Of a stretch of DNA of 64,000 bases, positions 46,593 to 54,456 are shown piece by piece. Source of the stretch: Polaromonas sp. (GTDB taxonomy: Bacteria > Pseudomonadota > Gammaproteobacteria > Burkholderiales > Burkholderiaceae_C); the NCBI RefSeq assembly GCF_010365105.1, contig NZ_JAAFGZ010000025.1:1-64000 (forward strand). The letters are read 5' to 3'. Every line of letters begins with the position of its first letter. The stretch's first letter is position 1. The position numbers were made by a program, and so were the translations under genes. Under the pieces are notes generated by a model. The model was given only the letters and a program-made list of their open reading frames with translations. It did not search any database and was not told the DNA's origin.

Positions 46593-47845
46593 AATCTGCA
46601 GCGCCGAGCTTTCGGATGGCCGGAGCCGCCGCAGCGCGGGCAGGGGATCGATGCGCCTTCGCTCAGCGCCGGGCGCAGGCGCTGGCGGCTCATTTCCATC
46701 AGGCCGAACTTGCTGATGGTGCCAAACTGCACACGGGCGCGGTCCTGGCGCAGCGCGTCGCGCAGGCGGTTTTCCACGTCGCGGCGGTTGCGCGATTCCT
46801 CCATGTCGATGAAGTCGATGACGATCAGGCCACCCAGGTCGCGCAGACGCATCTGGCGCGCCACTTCGTCGGCGGCTTCCAGATTGGTGCGGGTGGCGGT
46901 TTCCTCGATGTCGCCGCCCTTGATGGCGCGGGCCGAGTTCACGTCCACCGACACCAGTGCTTCGGTGTGGTCAATCACGATGGCGCCGCCCGAAGGCAAC
47001 TGAACCGTGCGGGCATAGGCCGACTCGATCTGGTGCTCGATCTGGAAGCGCGAGAACAGCGGCGCGTCGTCGCGGTAGCGCTTGACGCGGTGCTCATGCT
47101 CGGGCATCACATGCGCCATGAACTGGCGCGCCTGCTCGTACACGTCGTCGGTGTCGAACAGGATGTCGCCGATGTCGCTGTTGAAATAGTCGCGGATGGC
47201 GCGGATCACCAGGCTCGATTCCTGATAAATCAGGAAAGCGCCCTTGCCACCCTTGCCGGCGCCGTCAATCGCGGTCCACAGCTTGAGCAGGTAGTTCAAG
47301 TCCCACTGCAGTTCGGGCGCGCTGCGGCCGATACCGGCGGTACGCGCAATGATGCTGGCGCCGGCCGGGTATTCCAGCTTGTCCATGTTTTCTTTGAGCT
47401 CGGCCCGGTCTTCGCCTTCGATGCGGCGCGACACACCACCGCCGCGCGGGTTATTGGGCATCAGGACCACATAGCGGCCTGCCAGCGAGACAAAGGTGGT
47501 CAGCGCCGCGCCCTTGTTGCCACGCTCTTCCTTTTCGACCTGGACCAGCAGTTCCTGGCCTTCGCGGATCACATCGCTGATGCGCGCCTGGCTGACCGAC
47601 ACGCCCTGCGCAAAATACTGCTTGGAGATTTCCTTGAACGGCAAAAAGCCGTGGCGGTCTTCGCCGTAATCGACGAAGCAGGCTTCAAGCGACGGCTCGA
47701 CGCGGGTGACGACGGCCTTGTAGATGTTGCCCTTGCGCTGCTCGCGCCCTTCGATTTCAATTTCGTAGTCGAGGAGTTTTTGTCCATCGACAATCGCCAG
47801 GCGGCGTTCTTCGGACTGGGTGGCATTGACCAGCATGCGTTTCAT
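46565..47845 (-). CDS. rne: Ribonuclease E, N-terminal catalytic part (frameshifted)
   Basis: A frame of 426 residues. It contains the S1 domain (residues about 35-125, with [20 protein letters not shown]), the 5' sensor region, and the DNase I-like catalytic core with the magnesium aspartates in [15 protein letters not shown] and LIVIDFIDM. It ends just after the zinc-link cysteines (CPRCGGSGH). There the frame runs into 15 unrelated residues and stops, while the expected continuation is in another frame 10 or so bases on. The family has four more residues at this point, which suggests a 10-base deletion or a sequencing error. Restoring 1 or 10 bases gives one long protein. RNase E is normally essential for mRNA decay and rRNA/tRNA processing, so an error or a tolerated truncation must be distinguished. 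Confidence 0.88.
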   Translation of the reverse strand: MKRMLVNATQSEERRLAIVDGQKLLDYEIEIEGREQRKGNIYKAVVTRVEPSLEACFVDYGEDRHGFLPFKEISKQYFAQGVSVSQARISDVIREGQELLVQVEKEERGNKGAALTTFVSLAGRYVVLMPNNPRGGGVSRRIEGEDRAELKENMDKLEYPAGASIIARTAGIGRSAPELQWDLNYLLKLWTAIDGAGKGGKGAFLIYQESSLVIRAIRDYFNSDIGDILFDTDDVYEQARQFMAHVMPEHEHRVKRYRDDAPLFSRFQIEHQIESAYARTVQLPSGGAIVIDHTEALVSVDVNSARAIKGGDIEETATRTNLEAADEVARQMRLRDLGGLIVIDFIDMEESRNRRDVENRLRDALRQDRARVQFGTISKFGLMEMSRQRLRPALSEGASIPCPRCGGSGHPKARRCRFCASSRKSR

Positions 47846-47950
47846 GAGTGTTCCTAACTTTTCTTCGTTCTAAAGCCCAAAAATGGCTGAACGACGCCGG
47901 GAGCAACGCAATGCGAACGTGGGGAATTGCCGGAGAGCTTTTGACCGCAA

Positions 47951-47979
47951 ACGGGCCGACCGGTTGTCGGTCGGCCCGT
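47951..47979 (-). promoter_or_regulatory. Strong hairpin in the rne leader
   Basis: ACGGGCCGACCG and CGGTCGGCCCGT are a perfect 12-base inverted repeat around a five-base loop, about 105 bases before the rne start. Neither strand has a proper T tract after it. In enterics the long rne leader folds into hairpins through which RNase E limits its own mRNA. This hairpin is well placed for the same role, although that is inference. Confidence 0.55.
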
Positions 47980-48025
47980 GTCAGTCTGGGCGTAGGCGCG
48001 TGGATGGAGTGAGCAGGTATCTGAC

Positions 48026-48085
48026 AGGATTTGCTACAAAATTAGTAGCTATTTGCGCCCGCTGTGCAAGGGCTACAGGCTGATT
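48026..48085 (+). repeat. Dispersed palindromic repeat, copy 7
   Basis: Reads TTTGCTACAAAATTAGTAGC, then TATTTGCGC, GCAAGGGCTACAGGCTG and ATTTATG. The order of elements (TTGCTA, TAGCT, TTGCGC, GGGCTACAGGC) follows the family pattern. It lies in the 590-base gap between divergent rne and rluC. The rest of this gap holds two strong hairpins but no gene I can support. Confidence 0.68.
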
Positions 48086-48192
48086 TATGCCATGAAGCAG
48101 GGCCAGGAGGCGCGGCAGGCAACTAAACATCAGACTGACCCGTGTTGTCATCAGAGGGTGACCCGTTAAAAGACTTGATCTCAGCTGGATCC

Positions 48193-48229
48193 GGATGCAG
48201 CCCCGGGCCCGTGACCTGAAGCTGCATCC
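48193..48229. promoter_or_regulatory. Second hairpin in the rne-rluC gap
   Basis: GGATGCAGC (48193-48201) and GCTGCATCC (48221-48229) are a perfect nine-base inverted repeat with a 19-base GC-rich loop. It is about 350 bases before rne and 210 before rluC, so it could be in either leader or be an operator. It has no adjacent T tract, so I do not call it a terminator. Confidence 0.4.
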
Positions 48230-48435
48230 CTTGGTATTCCGTGGTTTTATTCGCAAAGCATCGACTCGTCTGCATGGCAATTCCCGTGTCGCGAGGTGCC
48301 TGGCACGCGTCGCTTGTGGGCCATTGCCACCAGTGGCATCGACCTTCCAGCGAGGCTGTTTGCAGACCTTTTCAGGGGCTTTGGATTGGTGTGGACTAAA
48401 CTCCAGACAAATCAACTACTTACAGCGCATCGCTA

Positions 48436-49632
48436 GTGAAACACATTATAGGGGCAGCTTCCGGCAAGGCAAAACGCCCGACAAAAGCGCCATTCCGCCC
48501 CGTTCCTGCAGCGGCTCCGCCGATTCTCCAGGCCATGCCAGTGCCCCCAACCCTTGACGAAGAGGTGACCGTGCCACAGGCCACGCTGGTCACGGTGGAC
48601 GAGGACTATGCAGGCCAGCGGCTGGACAATTTCCTGATCCGACAACTCAAGGGCGTGCCCAAGACCCATGTTTACCGCATCATCCGCAGCGGCGAAGTGC
48701 GCGTCAACAAGGGCAGGGCGCATGCCGATACCCGTGTAGAGACCGGTGACATCGTGCGCCTGCCGCCGGTGCGCACCTCGGAGCGGGCCGAGCAAAAGGC
48801 TCAGATCATGCAAAGCGTGATGACGGAAGTGGCGCGCCACGGCGCCAGCTCGACCGTCGGCGGCTACGCGCCCGCTGCCGAGTTCCCGATCCTGTTCGAG
48901 GACGACTTTTTGCTGGCCATCGACAAGCCGGCCGGCGTGGCCGTGCATGGCGGCAGCGGCGTGAGCTTCGGCATCATCGAGCAACTGCGCATGGCCAGGC
49001 CGGAAGCCGATTTCCTGGAACTGGTACACCGGCTGGACCGCGAAACCAGCGGCATCCTGCTGATCGCCAAGCGCCGCATGGCTTTGAAGCTGCTGCAGGA
49101 GCAGTTCCGCGAGCGCGAAACCGACAAGGTCTACCTGGCGCTGGTCAGCGGCAACTGGCCTGCCAGGCTGCGCGTGATTGACAAGGCGCTGCACAAATAC
49201 CTGCTGCCCAACGGCGAGCGGCGCGTCAAGATCGTCGCCAACGACCATCCGGATGCCATGCGATCCGTCACGCTGGTGAAGGTCAAAAGCCAGATCGCCG
49301 CCAATCCGCTGGCGCTCAACACACCGTTCAGCCTGCTTGAAGTCACCATCAAGACCGGGCGCACGCACCAGATTCGTGTCCACCTGGCAGGAGAAGGGCA
49401 TCCGATTGCCGGCGACGACAAGTATGGCGATTTCGAGTTGAACAAGACATTGCAAAAAAGCAGCCTTGATTCGCCTTCGCTGAAACGCATGTTTCTGCAT
49501 GCCTGGAGCCTGAAGTTCAACCACCCCAAGACCCGCAAGGCGGTTCAGTTGCAGTCTGCCTTGCCGGCGGAACTGCAGCAGTTCCTGCCTTATCGCACCG
49601 CCGAGCCGTCTGCACAAACCGGCGATTCCTGA
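48436..49632 (+). CDS. rluC: 23S rRNA pseudouridine synthase RluC
   Basis: A protein of up to 398 residues. An S4 RNA-binding domain (about residues 60-110, with QRLDNFLIRQLKGVPKTHVY) precedes the RluA-type synthase domain. The catalytic aspartate is Asp201 in LVHRLDRETSG. The motif GRTHQIRVHL is also present. It modifies uridines 955, 2504 and 2580 in the E. coli 23S rRNA numbering. The start is uncertain: GTG 48436 gives an MKHIIGA end that I believe recurs in relatives, while ATG 48535 would remove 33 low-complexity residues. It is divergent from rne, the usual arrangement. Confidence 0.93.
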   Translation: MKHIIGAASGKAKRPTKAPFRPVPAAAPPILQAMPVPPTLDEEVTVPQATLVTVDEDYAGQRLDNFLIRQLKGVPKTHVYRIIRSGEVRVNKGRAHADTRVETGDIVRLPPVRTSERAEQKAQIMQSVMTEVARHGASSTVGGYAPAAEFPILFEDDFLLAIDKPAGVAVHGGSGVSFGIIEQLRMARPEADFLELVHRLDRETSGILLIAKRRMALKLLQEQFRERETDKVYLALVSGNWPARLRVIDKALHKYLLPNGERRVKIVANDHPDAMRSVTLVKVKSQIAANPLALNTPFSLLEVTIKTGRTHQIRVHLAGEGHPIAGDDKYGDFELNKTLQKSSLDSPSLKRMFLHAWSLKFNHPKTRKAVQLQSALPAELQQFLPYRTAEPSAQTGDS

Positions 49633-49686
49633 AGAATTCCGCGGCCGGTCACGCATCGGTCATGCCGTCCAGCGACAATCCGGCTC

Positions 49687-50346
49687 ATGCACACTCGAAA
49701 TTTTGACCTGATTGCCTTCGACTGGGACGGAACGCTATACGACTCTACCCAGATCATCGTGCGCTGTATCCAGGCAGCCGTTTGCGATGTGGGCGGCAAG
49801 CCGCCGACCCAGGAAGCCGCCGCCTATGTCATCGGTCTGGGCCTGATGCAGGCGCTGGCCCATGCCGCGCCCGACGTTTCGCCCGACAAATACCCGGAAC
49901 TCGGCGCGCGCTATCGCCACCATTACGCCAGCCATTTCAATGACCTGAGCCTGTTTGACGGCGTCCTGCCGCTGCTCGACGCGCTCAAGGCGCGTGGCCA
50001 TTTGCTGGCGGTGGCCACCGGAAAGTCACGGCACGGGCTCGACGAGACGCTGAAAAGCGTTGAGCTCAGGGGCGTTTTTGACGGCTCGCGGACCGCCGAC
50101 GAAACCGCCGGCAAGCCCGATCCGCTGATGCTGCATGAACTGATGGCGCAGTTTGACCTGCCGGCCAGCAGGATATTGATGATCGGCGACACCACGCACG
50201 ACCTGCAGATGGCGCTGAACGCCGGCTGCGCCAGCGTCGGCGTGAGCTACGGCGCGCATGAACCTTCCACCTTCACCATTCTGAATCCGCTGCATGTGGC
50301 GCATTCGGTGCAGGACCTGCACCAATGGCTGCTGGCCAACGGCTGA
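49687..50346 (+). CDS. HAD-family hydrolase, phosphoglycolate phosphatase-like
   Basis: A 219-residue haloacid-dehalogenase phosphatase. Motif I has the nucleophile Asp12 and acid Asp14 (FDWDGTLYDS). Motif II is VATGKSRHGL, motif III includes GKPDPLMLHEL, and motif IV is MIGDTTHDLQMALNAG. A helical cap domain lies between motifs I and II (about residues 20-85). It resembles Gph and YcjU-like enzymes, but its substrate cannot be read from sequence. It follows rluC by 54 bases, a common pairing in proteobacteria. Confidence 0.9.
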   Translation: MHTRNFDLIAFDWDGTLYDSTQIIVRCIQAAVCDVGGKPPTQEAAAYVIGLGLMQALAHAAPDVSPDKYPELGARYRHHYASHFNDLSLFDGVLPLLDALKARGHLLAVATGKSRHGLDETLKSVELRGVFDGSRTADETAGKPDPLMLHELMAQFDLPASRILMIGDTTHDLQMALNAGCASVGVSYGAHEPSTFTILNPLHVAHSVQDLHQWLLANG

Positions 50347-50361
50347 AGGCGGCTTGACGCC

Positions 50362-50727
50362 ATGGACGAATCGCTGCCGCTTTGCAACAGCCGCGAACTG
50401 GCGGACGGCGATCTGGCCGTGGGGTTTGACGTGGTGTACGCCGGCCAGACCTGCCGCGCCTTCGCCGTCCGTTTCCAGGGCCTGCCGCAGGCCTACCTGA
50501 ACCGCTGCACCCATGTGGCGATGGAACTGGACTGGCTGCCCAACCGGGTGTTCGACGACAGCGGCCAGTGGCTGTTGTGCGCCAGCCACGGTGCGGCCTA
50601 CCGGCCCGATACCGGGCAGTGCGCCGGCGGTCCATGCCGCGCTGGACTGGTCAAGATCATGCTTTCCGAGCGCGACGATGTGGTTTATTGGCACGCCACC
50701 TACAACCTCAAGCCCTTGCCGTTTTGA
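50362..50727 (+). CDS. Small Rieske [2Fe-2S] protein
   Basis: A 121-residue single-domain protein with both Rieske ligand motifs. Cys49 and His51 lie in CTHVAMEL, and Cys73 and His76 lie in CASHGAAY. A C-terminal ferredoxin-like segment follows. Its size fits a NirD/dioxygenase-ferredoxin type electron carrier or regulatory subunit. It starts 15 bases after the HAD gene and precedes the S49 peptidase gene by 21 bases, so all three are probably one operon. The redox partner is unknown. Confidence 0.88.
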   Translation: MDESLPLCNSRELADGDLAVGFDVVYAGQTCRAFAVRFQGLPQAYLNRCTHVAMELDWLPNRVFDDSGQWLLCASHGAAYRPDTGQCAGGPCRAGLVKIMLSERDDVVYWHATYNLKPLPF

Positions 50728-50748
50728 ATACTTCTCTAAACTAGCCCC

Positions 50749-51828
50749 ATGAACGATTCCAACCGACCCGGCAATTCCGACCCCTCCTTCGATCCATCCC
50801 GGGAGCCGGGATTTTCACCCGACCCGTCGCAAGCACCTGCCCGTCAGGCGAAAGAGAACGCCGAATTGACAGGCAAGTACGCATCGGCAGACGCGTCCAG
50901 CGTTCCCGGCTGGGAGCGGGCGACACTGGAAAAGCTGGTCTTTGCCACGCTTAACGAGCAAAGGTCTACGCGCCGCTGGAAAACCTTTGTGCGTCTGTCA
51001 TGGCTGCTGTTTTTTGTTGTCCTGCTGTGGATGGCGCTGCAGCGCGGCACCCCGGCCATTGACGCCAGCGTTGCGCACACCGCCGTGATCGAGATCAAGG
51101 GTGAAATTGCCCAGGGTGCCGATGCCAGCGCCGAGTTTGTCAATGCCGCCTTGCGCTCGGCCTTTGAGGACGAGGGTTCCAAGGCCATTGTGCTGTTGAT
51201 CAATTCGCCCGGCGGCAGCCCGGTGCAAGCCGGCATGATGAACGACGAGATCCTGCGCCTGAAGGCCAAGCACAAGAAGCCGGTTTATGCCGTGGTCGAG
51301 GAAAGCTGTGCCTCGGCGGCTTATTACATCGCCGTGTCCGCCGACCAGATTTTCGTCGACAAGGCCAGCATCGTCGGCAGCATCGGCGTGCTGATGGACG
51401 GTTTTGGTTTTACCGGTCTGATGGACAAGCTCGGCGTAGAGCGCCGTTTGTTGACGGCCGGTGAAAACAAGGGTTTTCTCGACCCCTTCAGCGCGCAAAG
51501 CGAAAAGCAGCGGGCCTTCGCCCAGAGCATGCTGGACCAGATTCACCAGCAGTTCATTGCGGTGGTCAAGAAAGGTCGCGGCAGCCGCCTGAAGGAAACG
51601 CCCGAGATGTTCTCGGGGCTGTTCTGGAACGGCCAGCAGGCGGTGGAACTCGGCCTGGCGGACCATTTGGGCAACCTCGACTATGTTGCCCGCGAGGTCG
51701 TCAAGGTGGAGGAAATCATCGACTACACGCGCCGTGACAATGTGGCCGAACGTCTTGCCAAGAAGTTTGGTGCCGCCATGGGCGAGGGAGCCATGAAGGC
51801 TTTCCAGGCGATTCCTGCGCTTCGTTAA
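50749..51828 (+). CDS. sppA: S49 family signal-peptide peptidase (SppA-like)
   Basis: A 359-residue membrane-bound serine protease that cleaves remnant signal peptides. An N-terminal Pro/Ser-rich cytoplasmic region precedes one transmembrane helix (about 82-98, WLLFFVVLLWMALQ). Catalytic Ser189 lies in SCASAAYYIA, and the general base is probably Lys241 in GENKGF by comparison with short SppA enzymes. It has one S49 domain, so it is the short Bacillus-type form rather than the double-domain E. coli enzyme. It is followed by a bidirectional terminator. Confidence 0.93.
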   Translation: MNDSNRPGNSDPSFDPSREPGFSPDPSQAPARQAKENAELTGKYASADASSVPGWERATLEKLVFATLNEQRSTRRWKTFVRLSWLLFFVVLLWMALQRGTPAIDASVAHTAVIEIKGEIAQGADASAEFVNAALRSAFEDEGSKAIVLLINSPGGSPVQAGMMNDEILRLKAKHKKPVYAVVEESCASAAYYIAVSADQIFVDKASIVGSIGVLMDGFGFTGLMDKLGVERRLLTAGENKGFLDPFSAQSEKQRAFAQSMLDQIHQQFIAVVKKGRGSRLKETPEMFSGLFWNGQQAVELGLADHLGNLDYVAREVVKVEEIIDYTRRDNVAERLAKKFGAAMGEGAMKAFQAIPALR

Positions 51829-51840
51829 ACAACCGGAGTC

Positions 51841-51871
51841 AAAAAAGCCCGCGCAGGTCGCGGGCTTTTTT
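51841..51871. terminator. Bidirectional terminator between sppA and the rsmI-like gene
   Basis: AAAAAA, then GCCCGCG, a five-base loop, CGCGGGC and TTTTTT. The seven-base GC stem flanked by A and T runs ends transcription from both convergent genes. Confidence 0.95.
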
Positions 51872-51895
51872 GCGCCTTTTTACTGTGCAGGCGGA

Positions 51896-52660
51896 TCAAC
51901 GGCCGATACAGAAAACGGTCGGCAAGTCGAGCGGGAGCACCGGCTTGTCGCGTTTCCAGTGGCTGGCCAGCGCACTTCGCGATGCACCGCTGCCCAGCGT
52001 GATGCCGCAACTCAGGGCGAGACGGGTGTTGCCCTGCAGGGATTGCAGCAAGCCCTGCAGCAAGGCGGCATTACGGTAAGGCGTTTCAATGAAAATCTGC
52101 GTCTGGCCCGTCTTCAGGGCCAGCGATTCGAGTTCGCGGATGCGCTGGGCGCGGCCGGAAGGGTCTTGCGGCAGGTAGCCGACGAACGCAAAGTTCTGCC
52201 CGTTCAGTCCACTTGACGCCAGCGCCAGCACCAGCGACATCGGGCCCGTCAGCGCAACCACCTCAATACCCAGATCATGCGCAGCGCGCACTACCGACGA
52301 GCCCGGATCGGCAATCGCCGGCATGCCGGCTTCGCTGACCAGACCCACGTCGCGGCCTTCCACGGCAGCAAGCAGCAGTGGCCGGGCATCAAAGTGGCCT
52401 GTGTGGTCGCCTTTCTTGTGAACTTCGCGCGTCAGTTCCTGTATCTGCAGCGCCTGGATCGACGTGGACAAAGGGTGCAGCTCGTTGATGCGCTTGAGGT
52501 AGGCGCGCGTGCTTTTGGCGTTTTCGCAAATCCAGCAGCACAGCCGGGCAGCTATTTCCAGTGTGCCTTGGGGCATCACGCCGTGCAGCGGGGCCTGCTC
52601 GTCGCAACCGAAATCCAGCGGTGCCGGCACCAGGTAGAGTTTGCCTTTGGCGATGCTCAT
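51896..52660 (-). CDS. RsmI-like SAM-dependent methyltransferase (tetrapyrrole methylase fold)
   Basis: A 254-residue protein. The SAM-binding Gly-rich region GLVSEAGMPAIADPG and the following LTGPMSLVLALASSGLNGQNF match RsmI, which ribose-methylates C1402 of 16S rRNA. The N-terminal part diverges from true RsmI, so it may be the second, RsmI-related protein of betaproteobacteria with a different target. Its ATG overlaps the maf stop by four bases, indicating coupling. Confidence 0.85.
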   Translation of the reverse strand: MSIAKGKLYLVPAPLDFGCDEQAPLHGVMPQGTLEIAARLCCWICENAKSTRAYLKRINELHPLSTSIQALQIQELTREVHKKGDHTGHFDARPLLLAAVEGRDVGLVSEAGMPAIADPGSSVVRAAHDLGIEVVALTGPMSLVLALASSGLNGQNFAFVGYLPQDPSGRAQRIRELESLALKTGQTQIFIETPYRNAALLQGLLQSLQGNTRLALSCGITLGSGASRSALASHWKRDKPVLPLDLPTVFCIGR

Positions 52661-53328
52661 GGGGCGGCCTTTTTGTTTGCCAGCAGGACGGTGCCGGCGG
52701 CCTGGATCATTTTGCAGGTGCGGATCAGCGGCAGGCCGATGAGTGCGGTGGGGTCGTCGCTGTCAATCGATTCAAGCAGCGCAATGCCCAGTCCCTCGCT
52801 TTTGGCGCTGCCGGCGCAGTCGTAGGGCTGCTCGGCACGCAGGTAATTTTCGATTTCAATATCGTTCAGGTCGCGGAATTTCACGCGGACGGCCGCCAGG
52901 GCGGTTTGCTCGAAACCGCTTTCCTGGCAAACCACCGCCACCGCTGTTTGAAAAATCACGGTCTGGCCGCGCATCTGGCGCAATTGAACGACCGCCCGTT
53001 CATGGTTGCCGGGCTTGCCCAGCGCCAGCCCGTTGAGGTCTGCCACCTGGTCGGAACCGATCACGACCGCTTGGGGAAAGTTCCTGGCCACGGCGCGCGC
53101 CTTGGCCAGTGCCAGGCGTGCGGCCAGCGCATCGGGCGCTTCATGCGGCAGCGGTGTCTCGTCCACCTCGGGCGAAGCCACCTCGAAAGGAATTTGCAGA
53201 CGCTGGAGCAACTCGCGCCGGTAGGGTGAGGTGGAGCCCAGAACCAGTGGCCGGCCTGCCAGGTGGCGGATCGTGGACAGACCGGGTTTTTCGGGGAGTG
53301 CAGGTGAAGGAAGGGTCGCAGGATTCAT
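52657..53328 (-). CDS. Maf family nucleoside triphosphate pyrophosphatase
   Basis: A 223-residue house-cleaning enzyme that hydrolyses modified or non-canonical nucleotides, probably of the YceF (m7GTP) subgroup. The signature LGSTSPYRRELLQRL is at about residue 31, and SPEVDETPLPHE and IGSDQVADLNGLALGKPGNH follow. The N-terminal 20 residues are an unconserved extension. It is divergent from yceD, matching the common maf-yceD-rpmF-plsX layout. Confidence 0.92.
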   Translation of the reverse strand: MNPATLPSPALPEKPGLSTIRHLAGRPLVLGSTSPYRRELLQRLQIPFEVASPEVDETPLPHEAPDALAARLALAKARAVARNFPQAVVIGSDQVADLNGLALGKPGNHERAVVQLRQMRGQTVIFQTAVAVVCQESGFEQTALAAVRVKFRDLNDIEIENYLRAEQPYDCAGSAKSEGLGIALLESIDSDDPTALIGLPLIRTCKMIQAAGTVLLANKKAAP

Positions 53329-53353
53329 GCACTGATTCTCTTACACTGCACGC

Positions 53354-53962
53354 ATGTCCAAATCTCATCATGCCACCCGGCTGAACATGCAAGCCTTCGC
53401 CCGCGAAGGCGTTCCGCTCATTGAAACCACCCCGCTACAAAATATGGAGCGCCTGGCGCATGAGGCACAAGCGCTGGCACCTGATTTGATGCTCAAGTGG
53501 GAAGCCAGCGCCGAGTTGCGCCCCGGCTCGGGCGCAGAAGATGATGTCTGGCTGCATCTGTTGGCCAGCACATCGGTCCCGCTGATCTGCCAGCGCTGCA
53601 TGGGCACGGTAGCCACGCCGCTGGAGGTCGATCAGTGGTACCGCTTCGTGGCCACCGAAGAAGTCGCCATGGCCGAAGACGACGAGTCCGAGGAGGACCT
53701 GCTGGTCATGGAGCCGCATTTCGACCTGCTGGCGGTGATGGAGGATGAACTGCTGATGGCGCTGCCGCTGGTGCCCATGCATGACGAATGTCCGGTGGCG
53801 CCCGTCATGCAGGTCGGCGAGGACGCGCTGGCCAGCGGATCTGGCGGGAAAAACGAGAAAAACGAGAAAAGCGGGAATGGCGAAAGTGGCGAAGAAGCCA
53901 CTTCCAGTGAAAAGCCCAATCCTTTTGCGGTCCTGGCCCAGTTGAAAAAGAAAAGCGAGTAG
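53354..53962 (+). CDS. yceD: YceD (DUF177) 23S rRNA accumulation protein
   Basis: A 202-residue acidic protein. The family block IDQRCMG-like region is seen as SVPLICQRCMGTVATPLEV (about residues 73-91) and an acidic stretch ESEEDLLVMEPHFDLLAVMEDELLMALPLVP, with the CPVAP turn near 148. Its tail is a Gly/Glu/Lys/Ser-rich low-complexity segment followed by NPFAVLAQLKKK, the standard C-terminus. YceD proteins affect 23S rRNA synthesis and always precede rpmF. Confidence 0.92.
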   Translation: MSKSHHATRLNMQAFAREGVPLIETTPLQNMERLAHEAQALAPDLMLKWEASAELRPGSGAEDDVWLHLLASTSVPLICQRCMGTVATPLEVDQWYRFVATEEVAMAEDDESEEDLLVMEPHFDLLAVMEDELLMALPLVPMHDECPVAPVMQVGEDALASGSGGKNEKNEKSGNGESGEEATSSEKPNPFAVLAQLKKKSE

Positions 53963-54188
53963 CCCGATTGCGATTTTTCAGGGGGTGCAGTTCAAGGGCT
54001 GGCAGGGCAGTCGTGTGACGGCCTCGGCACCTGGTGCGGGTTGCCTTCCGGTATCGGGCTATAATCCAAGGCTTCGCGTACCAAGGTAGTGATACTGGCT
54101 TCTAGCTTGAACAGAGCAATGCAGTTCACCAGACTCTGAAATTTGGTGCGAAATTTACCAACACTATCACCCCTGTCAGGAGCGAATC

Positions 54189-54371
54189 ATGGCTGTCCAG
54201 CAAAACAAAAAGTCCCCTTCCAAGCGCGGTATGCACCGCTCGCACAACGCATTGAACGTGCCGGGCATTGCCGTGGAATCCACCACTGGTGAAATCCACC
54301 TGCGTCACCACATCAGCCCCACCGGTTTTTACCGTGGCCGCAAGGTGCTGAAAACAAAAGCTGAAGCGTAA
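54189..54371 (+). CDS. rpmF: 50S ribosomal protein L32
   Basis: A 60-residue basic ribosomal protein beginning [19 protein letters not shown], the highly conserved L32 start, and ending [16 protein letters not shown] at 54060-54065 in the 226-base gap after yceD may be the -10 of its promoter, although no good -35 accompanies it. It has its own terminator before plsX. Confidence 0.97.
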   Translation: MAVQQNKKSPSKRGMHRSHNALNVPGIAVESTTGEIHLRHHISPTGFYRGRKVLKTKAEA

Positions 54372-54389
54372 TTTCACGTTCCAAGCCAT

Positions 54390-54420
54390 GGCCCGCACTC
54401 ATCCTGCGGGCCTTTCTTTT
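54390..54420 (+). terminator. Intrinsic terminator after rpmF
   Basis: GGCCCGCA, a seven-base loop, TGCGGGCC and TTTCTTTT. The eight-base perfect stem lies 19 bases after the rpmF stop. It may act as an attenuator limiting expression of the plsX-fab genes, as rpmF is needed in much greater amount. Confidence 0.93.
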
Positions 54421-54456
54421 GCCTAAATTTTCATTTTTGAGGGGACCGGGCCGCGC

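Noticed and set aside
46590..46615. Programmed -1 ribosomal frameshifting in rne
   Set aside because: The overlap has no heptameric slippery sequence or clear downstream pseudoknot, and the family residues are physically missing, which points to a deletion or error instead.
45234..47003. A 589-residue plus-strand frame opposite rne
   Set aside because: Shadow of the low-complexity Arg/Glu-rich RNase E tail; Ala/Phe/Arg composition only.
47951..47979. Intrinsic terminator in the rne-rluC gap
   Set aside because: The hairpin is strong but neither side has a T tract, and it lies upstream of both divergent genes.
47883..48557. Small open frames in the rne-rluC gap (66, 144 and 120 residues)
   Set aside because: They have no ribosome sites or recognisable domains and overlap the repeat, the hairpins or the start of rluC.
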